Below the pieces are notes generated by a model. The model was not told the DNA's origin, searched no databases, and worked only from the letters and a program-made list of their open reading frames with translations. Made by a program: the position numbers and the translations under genes. Source: Jiella sonneratiae (GTDB lineage: Bacteria; Pseudomonadota; Alphaproteobacteria; Rhizobiales; Rhizobiaceae). From it: a stretch of 64,000 nucleotides of DNA. The stretch spans positions 212,612-276,611 of the forward strand of contig NZ_JAFMPY010000005.1 in assembly GCF_017353515.1 (NCBI RefSeq). The letters are read 5' to 3'. Shown one piece after another: positions 7,162 to 15,808 of this stretch (position 1 is the first letter of the stretch; every line of letters begins with the position of its first letter).

Positions 7162-8496
7162 TCAGCGGGTTTCGTCGAGGGCCTGTGCCATGACGGCATT
7201 GAACCGGTCGGCATTCGCCTCGGTGAAGATCAGCGGCGGGCGGATCTTCAGGACGTTGTGGGAACGGCCGGTGACGCTGATCAGGACGCCGAGCTCGCGC
7301 ATCCGGTTGACGACGCGTGAGGCGCGGTGGCGATCCGGGATGCGGCTCTCTCGATCGGCGACGAACTCGGCCCCGACGAACAGCCCGGCGCCGCGCACGT
7401 CGCCGAGACAGGGATGGTGGTCGGCCAGCGCGCGGATGCCTTCGAGGAGGTGGCGGCCGACCCTTTCGGCATTTTCCATCAGCCCGTCGCGCTCGATCGT
7501 CCGCAGAACCGCCATCGCCGCGGCGCAGGACACGGCATTGCCGCCGAAGGTGTTGAAGTAGCGGGCCTTGCGCCCGAACTCGTCGCAGACTTCGGGGCGC
7601 ATCACCACCGCCGACACCGGGTGGCCGTTGCCCATCGGCTTGCCGAGGGTGACGAGGTCGGGGACGAGGGCATGGCGCGCAAAGCCCCACATCGCCTCGC
7701 CGGTGCGCCCGAAGCCGGGCTGCACCTCGTCGGCGACGAAGACGCCGCCGGCCGAGCGGATCGCCTCGACGGCGCCGGCGAGAAAGCCCTTCGGATCCGG
7801 CAGCACGCCGTCGCTGGAAAACAGCGTGTCGACGATCAGCGCGGCCGGCCGGATGCCGTGACGCCTGAGATCGGCGATCGCCGCCTCGACGTCGGCGGTG
7901 AAGCGCGCCGCAAGGTCCGCGCCGCCGCCGCGATAGAGTTCCGGCGCCGGAACGGTGCGCACATGCGGCCCGAGATCGACCGCCGGGCCGAGCGAGGGCG
8001 AGAAGGCGGCGACCGATTCGGTGATGCCGTGATAGGCGTTGTCGGTGACGACGATGCCGGTGCCGCCGGTGAAGGCGCGGGCGATCCGCATGGCGAGGTC
8101 GTTGGCCTCGCTGCCGGTGCAGGCGAACATCACCTGGCTGAGGGCGTCCGGAAAGGTCGCGGTCAGCCGCTCGGCATAGTCGAGGATGAGGTCGTGGATG
8201 TAGCGGGTGTTGGTGGCGAGGATGCCGACCTGATCGCGGATCGCCTCGACGACGCTCGGATGGCAGTGGCCGAGCGAGGCGACGTTGTTGTAGGCGTCGA
8301 GATAGGCCCGGCCGTCGGCGTCGTAGAGGAAGACGCCTTCGCCGCGGACGATGTGGAGGGGCGTCTCGTACATCAGCCGGTAGGCCGGGCCGAGCACGCG
8401 GGCCCGGCGCTCGACCATCGCCTCCGCCTCCGGCGAAAGATTGCCCTGGCCGGGGACGAAGGCGTTCGGCATCGACAGGTCGGCGGCTCTGCTCAC
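7162..8496 (-). CDS. class III aminotransferase-fold PLP enzyme (phospho-lyase-like candidate)
   Basis: A 444-aa fold-type I PLP enzyme of aminotransferase class III. CTGSEANDLAMRIARAFTG is the cofactor-phosphate region, FVADEVQPGFGRTGEAMWGF holds the PLP-contacting Asp, and VTLGKPMGNGHPVSAVV holds the Schiff-base lysine (Lys286). The motif spacing resembles the ethanolamine-phosphate / phosphohydroxylysine phospho-lyase group more than omega-aminotransferases. The divergent neighbour is a hydroxylysine-kinase-like protein, and in other organisms such pairs occur together or fused. The likely role is elimination of phosphate from a phosphorylated amino alcohol or hydroxylysine made by the kinase. 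Ordinary transamination cannot be excluded from sequence alone. Confidence 0.85.
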   Translation of the reverse strand: MSRAADLSMPNAFVPGQGNLSPEAEAMVERRARVLGPAYRLMYETPLHIVRGEGVFLYDADGRAYLDAYNNVASLGHCHPSVVEAIRDQVGILATNTRYIHDLILDYAERLTATFPDALSQVMFACTGSEANDLAMRIARAFTGGTGIVVTDNAYHGITESVAAFSPSLGPAVDLGPHVRTVPAPELYRGGGADLAARFTADVEAAIADLRRHGIRPAALIVDTLFSSDGVLPDPKGFLAGAVEAIRSAGGVFVADEVQPGFGRTGEAMWGFARHALVPDLVTLGKPMGNGHPVSAVVMRPEVCDEFGRKARYFNTFGGNAVSCAAAMAVLRTIERDGLMENAERVGRHLLEGIRALADHHPCLGDVRGAGLFVGAEFVADRESRIPDRHRASRVVNRMRELGVLISVTGRSHNVLKIRPPLIFTEANADRFNAVMAQALDETR

Positions 8497-8751
8497 GGTC
8501 GGTCCTTTCCCCCGTCGCGGACGGGGCCCTGCATTCAGACGGTTTCCGGCAGATCACTTCGTGAGGCCGGAAACGATGACGCTCATTCGCCGCGCGGGCT
8601 CGATGCGAGCCCCGCTCCGATCGCGCGGATCTCGTATCGGACGATCGGGACACGGTTCGAGGTCCTGGGCAAGTGCGGCGATGCCGACCAGTCGTCGCGG
8701 CCGATCGGCGCGGCGCTGCACAACGCCGTCGGCGCCTGACTGTGTGCCTGG

Positions 8752-8763
8752 ATGATATATCAT
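8752..8763. promoter_or_regulatory. 12-bp palindromic operator candidate (copy 1)
   Basis: ATGATATATCAT is a perfect palindrome, strikingly A+T-rich for this genome. It lies in the 397-bp divergent region between the aminotransferase-fold gene and the kinase gene. It resembles operators of FCD-type GntR regulators, and such a regulator is encoded 1.7 kb away. Confidence 0.62.
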
Positions 8764-8837
8764 TGGAAGTTCGTTGCCAGCCGAAATTCGCAGAGAACCG
8801 GCAATTCTCTCACGCGGTCTGGCGATCGTCGGGCGCT

Positions 8838-8849
8838 GTGGTATATCAT
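8838..8849. promoter_or_regulatory. 12-bp operator candidate (copy 2)
   Basis: GTGGTATATCAT matches copy 1 at 10 of 12 positions and begins 86 bp after it (about eight helical turns). It lies just upstream of the chosen kinase start. Two co-phased sites would allow one dimeric repressor to control both divergent genes. The rest of 8497-8893 shows no further gene or clear signal. Confidence 0.6.
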
Positions 8850-8893
8850 GCAGGCCGGACCGAGTGGCACGGATGGAAGGGCGGGGCACGCAG

Positions 8894-10003
8894 ATGACGG
8901 CATTCGAGGGCAACGGCATGTCGGCCGCGAGCGGGCCGCGGCCGTCGGCCGGCGAGGGCGCTCCGGCGGCCTTCAGCACCGCGGCGCCGCGACTCGACGA
9001 GGCCGAGATCGCAGCGCTCCTTTCGACACGATACGGCATCGAAGGCGCGGCTTCGGCGATGGCGAGCGAGCGCGACCTGACGCTGTCGATCAGGGCGACA
9101 GACGGCGAGCGCTACGTCCTCAAGGTCGCCAATGCCGCCGAGAATGTCGCGGCGATCCGCTTCCAGAACGCCGCCCTCGTCCACCTGGCGACGGCTGCCC
9201 CGGATCTGCCGGTCTCGCGGCTGGTGCCGACACGCTCGGGCGAAGCGGATTTCTTCTTCGAGGCCGGCGGCGGTCGCCATCTCGTCCGGCTGCTGACGTT
9301 CCTTCCGGGTCGGCCGCTGGCCGAGGCCCGCCGCACCGCCGCCCAGGCCGGGGCGATCGGCGCGCTGCTCGGCGAGCTGGCCCGCACCCTGCGGGATTTC
9401 GGCCACGCCGCGCCCGCCGGCGACAATCTCTGGGACATGCAGGGCGCTGCGCGGCTCCTCGATCTGACGCCGGCGATCGACGACGCCGGGCTGCGCCGGG
9501 CGGTCGAGGCGATCCTCGTGCGCTTTCGCGACGAGGTGGCGCCGGCGAGCCTGAGGATCCATCGTCAGATCGTCCACAACGACTTCAACCCGTCGAACCT
9601 TCTCGTCGCCGCCGAGGATCCGGAGCGCCTTTCCGGCATCCTCGACTTCGGCGACATGGTGGAGGCGCCGCGGATCTTCGACCTCGCCGTCGCCGCGGCC
9701 TATCACGTGCCGGCCGACGGGCCGCCCTTCGACCCGATCGCCCGGCTCGTCGCCGCCTATCACGCCGCCTTTCCGCTCGATGCCGCCGAGATCGCGCTGA
9801 TCCCCGACCTCGTCGCGACGCGCCATGCCATGACCGTCGCGATCAGCGCCTGGCGGGCGAAGCGGCATCCGGAAAACGCCGCCTACGTGCTGCGCAACCG
9901 CGCGGTCGCGGTGCGGGGCATCACGCGCCTCGTCGGCGAGCCGCGCGCGGCCTTCGTCGCCGCTCTTTCGGCCGCCTGCGCCGGCGAACCGGCGCCGGGC
10001 TGA
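8894..10003 (+). CDS. APH-family phosphotransferase, hydroxylysine-kinase-like
   Basis: A 369-aa aminoglycoside-phosphotransferase-fold kinase. Its architecture is that of hydroxylysine kinase (AGPHD1/HYKK): a nucleotide-binding lobe with ATDGERYVLKVANAAEN (Lys), a catalytic loop HRQIVHNDFNPSNLLV (Asp, Asn) and a metal-binding GILDFGDMVEAPRIFDLA. The frame is open from 8774, but that would put copy 2 of the operator inside the gene, so the ATG at 8894 was chosen; 8873 is also possible. It probably phosphorylates a hydroxylated amino acid or amino alcohol, the product then going to the divergent PLP enzyme. The specific substrate is not visible in the sequence. It ends 9 bp from the convergent helicase gene. 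Confidence 0.83.
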   Translation: MTAFEGNGMSAASGPRPSAGEGAPAAFSTAAPRLDEAEIAALLSTRYGIEGAASAMASERDLTLSIRATDGERYVLKVANAAENVAAIRFQNAALVHLATAAPDLPVSRLVPTRSGEADFFFEAGGGRHLVRLLTFLPGRPLAEARRTAAQAGAIGALLGELARTLRDFGHAAPAGDNLWDMQGAARLLDLTPAIDDAGLRRAVEAILVRFRDEVAPASLRIHRQIVHNDFNPSNLLVAAEDPERLSGILDFGDMVEAPRIFDLAVAAAYHVPADGPPFDPIARLVAAYHAAFPLDAAEIALIPDLVATRHAMTVAISAWRAKRHPENAAYVLRNRAVAVRGITRLVGEPRAAFVAALSAACAGEPAPG

Positions 10004-10012
10004 CGCTCCGGA

Positions 10013-13000
10013 TCAGGCCGGCAGTGCCGGTTCGGCCTCGCGGTCGAGACGGTCGAAGGCCTCGTAGATGTCGGTCGTCGTGAAGGTCACCTCGCTGCCT
10101 TCCGGCGTGCCGCGAAACCGCGGCAGGGCCGGCGCCGATCCGGCTGTCAGCCGCCGGTCGACGCCGACGCCGGACTGGCGCTCGACCTCGCCGAGGACGA
10201 TGCCGTCGCGGCGCACCTCGAAGAGGCCGGGCAGGACCTCGTAGACGTCGAGATGGCGGCGGCGGATGTGCCGGCCGCGCGGCGGCGGCGGGGTTTCCCC
10301 GGCCGCGACGGCGGATGCCGGAGAGACTGCGGCCGGCGGCGGCTGCGGCGCTCCGGATGCCGCGGGATCGTCGTCCGGCGCCGCCTCCAGACATTCGGAA
10401 GGCGGAGGCATTTCCGCCTCCCCGACTGCCGCATCCGAAGCCGGCGCGCTCACCGGATCGACCTCTGCCGGCCCATCCGCGGCCGGGGCCTCCTCCGCTT
10501 TGGCTGCGACGAACGCCGCCGGCCGGCTGGAATCGACGAAGGCCTTCCGGCTGTCGAGGAAGCCGACCAGCTTTGCCGCCTCGCCCTCCGGATCGGCGTA
10601 CCAGTCGGTGGACCAGACCCGCCAGATCGACCAGCCGAGCCCTTCCAGCACCTGCTGGCGGATGATGTCGCGGTCGCGGACGGTCAGCCCGGTGTGGAAG
10701 GGCGCGCCGTCGCACTCGATCCCGGCGATGAAGACGCCCGGATCGTCCGGGTGGCGCACGGCAAGGTCGATGCGGAAGCTTTCGACGCCGATCTGGTGGG
10801 CCACCTCGTAGCCGGCGGAAGCGAGCCTTGCCGCGACGAACTCCTCGAACGGGCTTTCCGCATCTCCCGCCTCGGCGTCGTCGTAGACGGCGCCGCCGCG
10901 GGCATAGTCGAGGAAGCCCTTGAACACCTTGACGCCGCGCGAGGAGGTGGCGGTCGGCACGATGTCGCCGGTCTTCAGGGAGGTGACGACGATCATCGCC
11001 CGTTTCGCCCGGGTGAACAGGACGTTGAGCCGCCGGTGGCCGGCCGCGCGGTTGATCGCGCCGAAGTTCTGCTTCGGCCGCTGGCCGGGCTCGGCCGGGC
11101 CGAACAGCGTCGAGATGACGATGACGTCGCGCTCGTCGCCCTGGACGTTTTCGAGGTTCTTCACGAACACCGGCTCGACCGTCTTCTCCCAGCGCTCGAC
11201 ATAGGCGCGGACGATCGGATCGCTCGCCGCCAGCCGCTCGAACTCGGCATTGATCAGGTCGCGCTGCTTGAGGTTCATCGTCGCGATGCCGAGCGACAGG
11301 TCGCGGCCGGTCTCGGCCGCCTCGTAGATCAGCCGGCGCGCCTCGTCGATGACCCGCTCGGCCTCGCGCGGGTTGACGTTGGCCTGATAGATCCCGTCGA
11401 TCTCGATGGCGCGGACGCCGGAGAGCCCGTCTTCGCTGGCCGCCGGGAAGATCACCAGCTCGCGGTCGTAGAACTCGCGGTTGGAGAAGGCGATCAGCGC
11501 CGGGTGCTGCGAGCGGTAGTGCCAGCGCAGCCGCCGCTTGTGCGGCAGGCGCCCGCTGGCGAGGTCGAGGACGCTCTCGGCGAGGTCGGCCGCCCCCGCG
11601 TCGTCGTCGCCGTCCCCGTCGCCGTCGCTCTGGGCGGCGAAGAAGTCGGTCGGCGGCAGCTGCTTCTGGTCGCCGACGATCACCGACTGGCCGCCGCGGG
11701 CGAGGGCGCCGACGGCGAATTCCGGCTTCATCTGCGAGGCCTCGTCGATGACGACGAGGTCGAATTCGAGCGTGCCCGGCGGACCGTACTGGGCGAGCGC
11801 GTGCGGGCTCATCATCAGCACCGGCTTCAGCGCCTGCAGCGCCCTTCCGGCCCGCTGGACGAGCTGGCGGATCGGGACGTGGCGCTTCTTCTTACCGACC
11901 TCGTTGGTGATCAGCGCCAGCTGCGTGTGGGTGCCGACCGGCCCGGAATCGTTGCCCCAGGGCGCCTTGCGGGCCCGGGCCCTGGCGACGGCGAGGACGT
12001 TTTCCGCCTCCAGCCGGTAGATCTCCGTCTCGGCGTCCCGGAAGCGGCCGCGCGCCGTGTCGAGCCGGCCGGTGGTCGTGCGCCGGATCGGCGAGGCGGG
12101 GTCGTCGAAGATCCCTTCCAGCGCCTGCTGGCAGCGCAGCAGCGACAGGATCTCCGGCAGCGCGGCGAGCGGCATGCCCGCCGCAGCCTGCGCCTCGTAG
12201 AGCGCAAGGACGCCGGTGGCCGCGGCCTCTTCGAGATAGCGTTCGAGGCTGGCATGGAGTTTCAGCCCCTCGGAATCGGCGAGCGCCGCGTCGAGACGCT
12301 CGCGCCGCGTCGCGATCGCCGCTTCCGCCGCAATCGGCTGGAAGCTCGCGCCGAGCCGGGCGCAAAGCGGGGTGCACGCGGCGTCGAGCGCGGCCAGCCG
12401 GGCGGCGAGCTGTGCCGCGTTCGCCGTCAGCTCGCGCACCGCGGCGAGGCGCTTGGCGCCGTCCTCGGCAGGTCCCGTGCCGAAAAAGGCGCGGAGGGGC
12501 GGCGCCTCTGCCGCCTCGATTGCAGTGCGCGCGCCGTCCGGATCTGCGGCCGCCGCTTCCACCGCCGACCGCTGCTCGGGGCCGAGTTCGGCAAGGAGCG
12601 CCGCGATCCCGCTTTCGATCGCGGCGAGGCGCCCGGAAAGCCGTGTCTCACCATCGAGGAGGAGGGCATCCGACACGACGCCGAGCCGCTCCGCCTCGGC
12701 GGCGAGGTCGTCATAGTCGCGGGCGCGGCCGCCCAGCCCTTCCGCCAGCGCCAGCAGCGCGGCGCCGTCGCTCAGCCGCTCGACGAGGGCAGCCTCTTCA
12801 TCCGACATCACCTCGGCTTCGAGATCGGCGGCCGGAATGCCGAGCGCCGCACGCAACAGGTGGTCGGCGCCGCGGCGCTGGAGATGGGCCGCGACCTCTT
12901 GGAGACAGGCGTCCGCCTCGTCGATGACGGCGAAATCGGTCTGCGGTCCGCGCCAGTCTGTCCCGAACGCGGCGATCCCCTGCTCGTCGGCGAGGATCCC

Positions 13001-15661
13001 CGCCCATTCGTCGCTCGTCGCGGCGGTCTCGAAGAGCAGCTTCTGCAGCCGATCCCGGTCGTCGACGCCCGGAGCGAGCGTCCGGGCGCGGGCAAGCGCC
13101 CTCTTGAAGTCGCCGCCGAACAGCCGGGCGACCATGCCGGCACCGCCGATCGTCTCGCCGATCTCGCGCAGTTCCCGCGAAGAAACCGCCGAGGCGGCAC
13201 CGACGTCGACGGTCCCGGCAAGCCGTCGCAGCTCGGCCTCGACCTTGCGCGAGCGTTCGGCGAGGGCTTCGAGATGGTCGCGCCGGCGACGGTTGGCAAT
13301 ATGGAGCATGAGGTCCCACGCCCGCGCGCCGGAGCGCCGGCGGATCGCCGCGAGCCCGGCGAGCGTGCGGGCGCTGCCGGCGACGGCGGGAAGATCCTCG
13401 CCGAAGGCGGCAAAGCGCCGGCGGAGCCTGGCGTCGAGCGTTGCGAGGAGCCTCGCATCCTCGCCTGCCGTCAGGGCCTTGCGCCGCAGATCGGCGATCG
13501 AGGTCCGGGCGAAGCCGAGCCCGGCGAGGCGATCCTCCAAAGCGGCGAGCCTGCCGGGATCGGCAAGACCGTCCCCGACTGCGGCGGCGCGCTCGCCGGA
13601 GAGGTCGGCGAGCCTTTCCGCCCGCGCCAGGACTTCGGCGTCGAGGCGATGGGAAAAGGCGAAGCCGGCGAGCCGGTCGTCCGCCGCAAGCCGCACGGCG
13701 GCGATCCCGTCGCAGAAGGCGGCGAGGGCCGCGGCGGCTTCTTCCGTGAGCGACCTCCCGTCGGCGGAAGGGCCGAGCGCCGCGACGGCGTCGACGACGG
13801 CGCCGAGCATCGGCGCGAGACCTTCGCCGAGTTCGGCAAGGAGCGCCTCCTGCTGGTGCGGCTGGACCGGCAGCCCGCGGGCGGCGTGCCAGGGGCTTAC
13901 CGCAAGGCCGTCCAGCCGCTCCTCCACCGCCGTCGCCGCGGCGGCGAGTTCGCGCAGCGTGTCGCCGGCGTCGCGGAACATCGTCTCGCCCCGAAGCTCG
14001 AGCCCGGCGGCGAGCCCGGGCCGGATCGTCTCGGCCATGCGTCCGGCCAGCTTGCGACGAAGGGCGGTCTCCTGCCAGATGAGCTGCCAGACGGTTCCGT
14101 CGTGGCCGTCCGGCCGCTTCTGCAGCGCGGCGTGATAGTCCCGGAGCAGCCCGCTCTCGCGCTGCTGCTCGGCACGCAGGCCGTCGAGGCGGGGCGGCGT
14201 CTCCCGGCGGTTTTCGATCGCCGCGGCGAGCGAGGCCATCACCTCCGGCTTCGAGGTCTTCTCCGAATGCAGTTCGAGCAGCGTCGGCCCGAGGCCGCGC
14301 TCCTCCAGCCGCTTGGCGACAGCCTCCAGCGCGGTGCGCTTTTCGGCGAGGAACAGCACGCGCTTGCCGGCGCCCGTCGCCGCGGTGATGAGATTGGCGA
14401 TGGTCTGGCTCTTGCCGGTACCGGGCGGCCCCTCGACGACGAGGTCCTTGCCTTCCATCGCGTCGAGAATCGCCGAATGCTGCGAGACGTCGGCCGGCAT
14501 GACCAGCGGCGGCACGCGGGCGCGCCACGCCGCGTCCTCGATCGGATGGTCGACGCCGAAGCTCGAGGCGCCGCCTTCCGTCGCGAGGCCGCCGAGGAGC
14601 CGGGCGAGGCCCGGATGCCGGACGAGGCCTTCCCCGGGCCAGATCGCCTCGTCGAGATCGGCCCACAGCCCCATGCGCGGGAAGGGGAAGACCGCGATGG
14701 TGACGAAGCGCCGCAGCTTCAGGAGCTTCTGGCCGGCGAGCGCCGGCGCCAGCCGCGCGAAATAGCCCTCCGGCGTCTCGTCCTCGCCGGCCTCGGGCAG
14801 GACGACGCCGTGGTCGCGCTTCAGGAGTTCGGCGAGCGCGAGATTGACCGTCAGCTCCGCCTCCGGCGCGCTCGCCCAGAAGCGGTAGCTGCCGCCGACG
14901 ATCCGCCGCCTGAGACCGAGCGGCATGGTCAGGAGCGGCGCGTGGTAGGGCCCGGCCGACGGCTGCTTCGGATCGGCCCATTCGACGAAGCCGAAGGCGA
15001 TCTGCAGCGTGTGGATGCCGGTCTCGTTCTCGAGCGTGCGGTTGCGGTCGAAGATCGTGCGCAGGCGCCGCTCGGCCTGCGACCTGGTCAACAGGATGCG
15101 GATCCTGTCGTCGCCGAGATGGGCCGGCGCCGCGGCGTCGAGCTCCGGGTCGGCGGGCGGCGCGAGCCGGACCTCGAAACTCGGGTCGAAGCCGTTCGCC
15201 CGGGCGAGTTCGGCGATGTCGAGCTTCCTGCCGCCGTCGAGCCTCGGCAGCGCCAGCGAGGCACGCACGCGGTGGCGCAGCGCCTCGTCGGCCTCGGCGA
15301 GCTTCTCGGTGTCGGCCTCGGCCTCGCCGAGTTCCGCCGTCGCGGCGAGATAGGTCTCGTCGGTGAGCCTTGCGATCGCCATGGCGTTCTGGAAGGCTTC
15401 GGTGCGCTCGTCGGCCGGCTCGCTGTCCGGATCGGGCAGCGGCTCGAATTCCATCTCCCCCGCCCGCAGGCGCGCCAGCAGCACATCCGGCAGTTCGTCG
15501 ACGACGCGCACGAAGGCGCCGCCCCGCGAGTGGCGGAAGTTGAGGAGCCCGTTGCGGCGGGTCAGGTCGAGCAGCTTCTCGCGCAGCCGCTCGATCTCGC
15601 GGCGCTGGAAGGCGACGTCGATCGCCTCGGCCTCGCGGTTCGGTTCTGTGGCTGAATCCAT
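10013..15661 (-). CDS. giant DUF4011 / SF1 helicase / Vsr-like nuclease protein
   Basis: An 1882-aa single-gene machine. The N-terminal DUF4011 region has IERLREKLLDLTRRNGLLNF. Walker A (VVEGPPGTGKSQTIANL) is near residue 411, followed by FLAEKRTALEAVAKRL. A long Ala/Leu/Glu-rich helical insertion spans about residues 480-1150. Walker B LVVIDEASQMKPEFA is near 1300, GDQKQLPPTDFF near 1330 and NVQGDERDVIVISTLFG near 1510. A Vsr/DUF559-type nuclease fold at about 1590-1690 has FRIDLAVRHPDD and GIECDGAPFHTG, with the D...E-x-D active site intact. A Pro/Ala-rich linker and a small C-terminal domain follow. DUF3320, seen in many relatives, is not recognisable. The start ATG (15661) fits the homologous N-terminus. 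Such proteins are regarded as antiphage candidates (cf. the 'Hhe' type in defence catalogues, from memory). It stands alone, without a partner methylase. Confidence 0.85.
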   Translation of the reverse strand: MDSATEPNREAEAIDVAFQRREIERLREKLLDLTRRNGLLNFRHSRGGAFVRVVDELPDVLLARLRAGEMEFEPLPDPDSEPADERTEAFQNAMAIARLTDETYLAATAELGEAEADTEKLAEADEALRHRVRASLALPRLDGGRKLDIAELARANGFDPSFEVRLAPPADPELDAAAPAHLGDDRIRILLTRSQAERRLRTIFDRNRTLENETGIHTLQIAFGFVEWADPKQPSAGPYHAPLLTMPLGLRRRIVGGSYRFWASAPEAELTVNLALAELLKRDHGVVLPEAGEDETPEGYFARLAPALAGQKLLKLRRFVTIAVFPFPRMGLWADLDEAIWPGEGLVRHPGLARLLGGLATEGGASSFGVDHPIEDAAWRARVPPLVMPADVSQHSAILDAMEGKDLVVEGPPGTGKSQTIANLITAATGAGKRVLFLAEKRTALEAVAKRLEERGLGPTLLELHSEKTSKPEVMASLAAAIENRRETPPRLDGLRAEQQRESGLLRDYHAALQKRPDGHDGTVWQLIWQETALRRKLAGRMAETIRPGLAAGLELRGETMFRDAGDTLRELAAAATAVEERLDGLAVSPWHAARGLPVQPHQQEALLAELGEGLAPMLGAVVDAVAALGPSADGRSLTEEAAAALAAFCDGIAAVRLAADDRLAGFAFSHRLDAEVLARAERLADLSGERAAAVGDGLADPGRLAALEDRLAGLGFARTSIADLRRKALTAGEDARLLATLDARLRRRFAAFGEDLPAVAGSARTLAGLAAIRRRSGARAWDLMLHIANRRRRDHLEALAERSRKVEAELRRLAGTVDVGAASAVSSRELREIGETIGGAGMVARLFGGDFKRALARARTLAPGVDDRDRLQKLLFETAATSDEWAGILADEQGIAAFGTDWRGPQTDFAVIDEADACLQEVAAHLQRRGADHLLRAALGIPAADLEAEVMSDEEAALVERLSDGAALLALAEGLGGRARDYDDLAAEAERLGVVSDALLLDGETRLSGRLAAIESGIAALLAELGPEQRSAVEAAAADPDGARTAIEAAEAPPLRAFFGTGPAEDGAKRLAAVRELTANAAQLAARLAALDAACTPLCARLGASFQPIAAEAAIATRRERLDAALADSEGLKLHASLERYLEEAAATGVLALYEAQAAAGMPLAALPEILSLLRCQQALEGIFDDPASPIRRTTTGRLDTARGRFRDAETEIYRLEAENVLAVARARARKAPWGNDSGPVGTHTQLALITNEVGKKKRHVPIRQLVQRAGRALQALKPVLMMSPHALAQYGPPGTLEFDLVVIDEASQMKPEFAVGALARGGQSVIVGDQKQLPPTDFFAAQSDGDGDGDDDAGAADLAESVLDLASGRLPHKRRLRWHYRSQHPALIAFSNREFYDRELVIFPAASEDGLSGVRAIEIDGIYQANVNPREAERVIDEARRLIYEAAETGRDLSLGIATMNLKQRDLINAEFERLAASDPIVRAYVERWEKTVEPVFVKNLENVQGDERDVIVISTLFGPAEPGQRPKQNFGAINRAAGHRRLNVLFTRAKRAMIVVTSLKTGDIVPTATSSRGVKVFKGFLDYARGGAVYDDAEAGDAESPFEEFVAARLASAGYEVAHQIGVESFRIDLAVRHPDDPGVFIAGIECDGAPFHTGLTVRDRDIIRQQVLEGLGWSIWRVWSTDWYADPEGEAAKLVGFLDSRKAFVDSSRPAAFVAAKAEEAPAADGPAEVDPVSAPASDAAVGEAEMPPPSECLEAAPDDDPAASGAPQPPPAAVSPASAVAAGETPPPPRGRHIRRRHLDVYEVLPGLFEVRRDGIVLGEVERQSGVGVDRRLTAGSAPALPRFRGTPEGSEVTFTTTDIYEAFDRLDREAEPALPA

Positions 15662-15808
15662 CACGCTGTCTCGATTCGGGCTGCCGGCGTCATGCAACCG
15701 TAGGACAGGCCGCACGGCCTTGAGAAGAGGCGCGGTTGCACGGCCTCCTCCGGCTCGCGGCCCGGTCCTCTGCCGCGTGCCCCGGCCGCACGGGCCTCGA
15801 CAGCCGGG

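Noticed and set aside
10253..15655. 1800-codon plus-strand open frame opposite the helicase gene
   Set aside because: It is the antisense shadow of a G+C-rich gene. The translation is Arg/Gly/Ala-rich, without domains, while the minus strand carries clear helicase and nuclease motifs.
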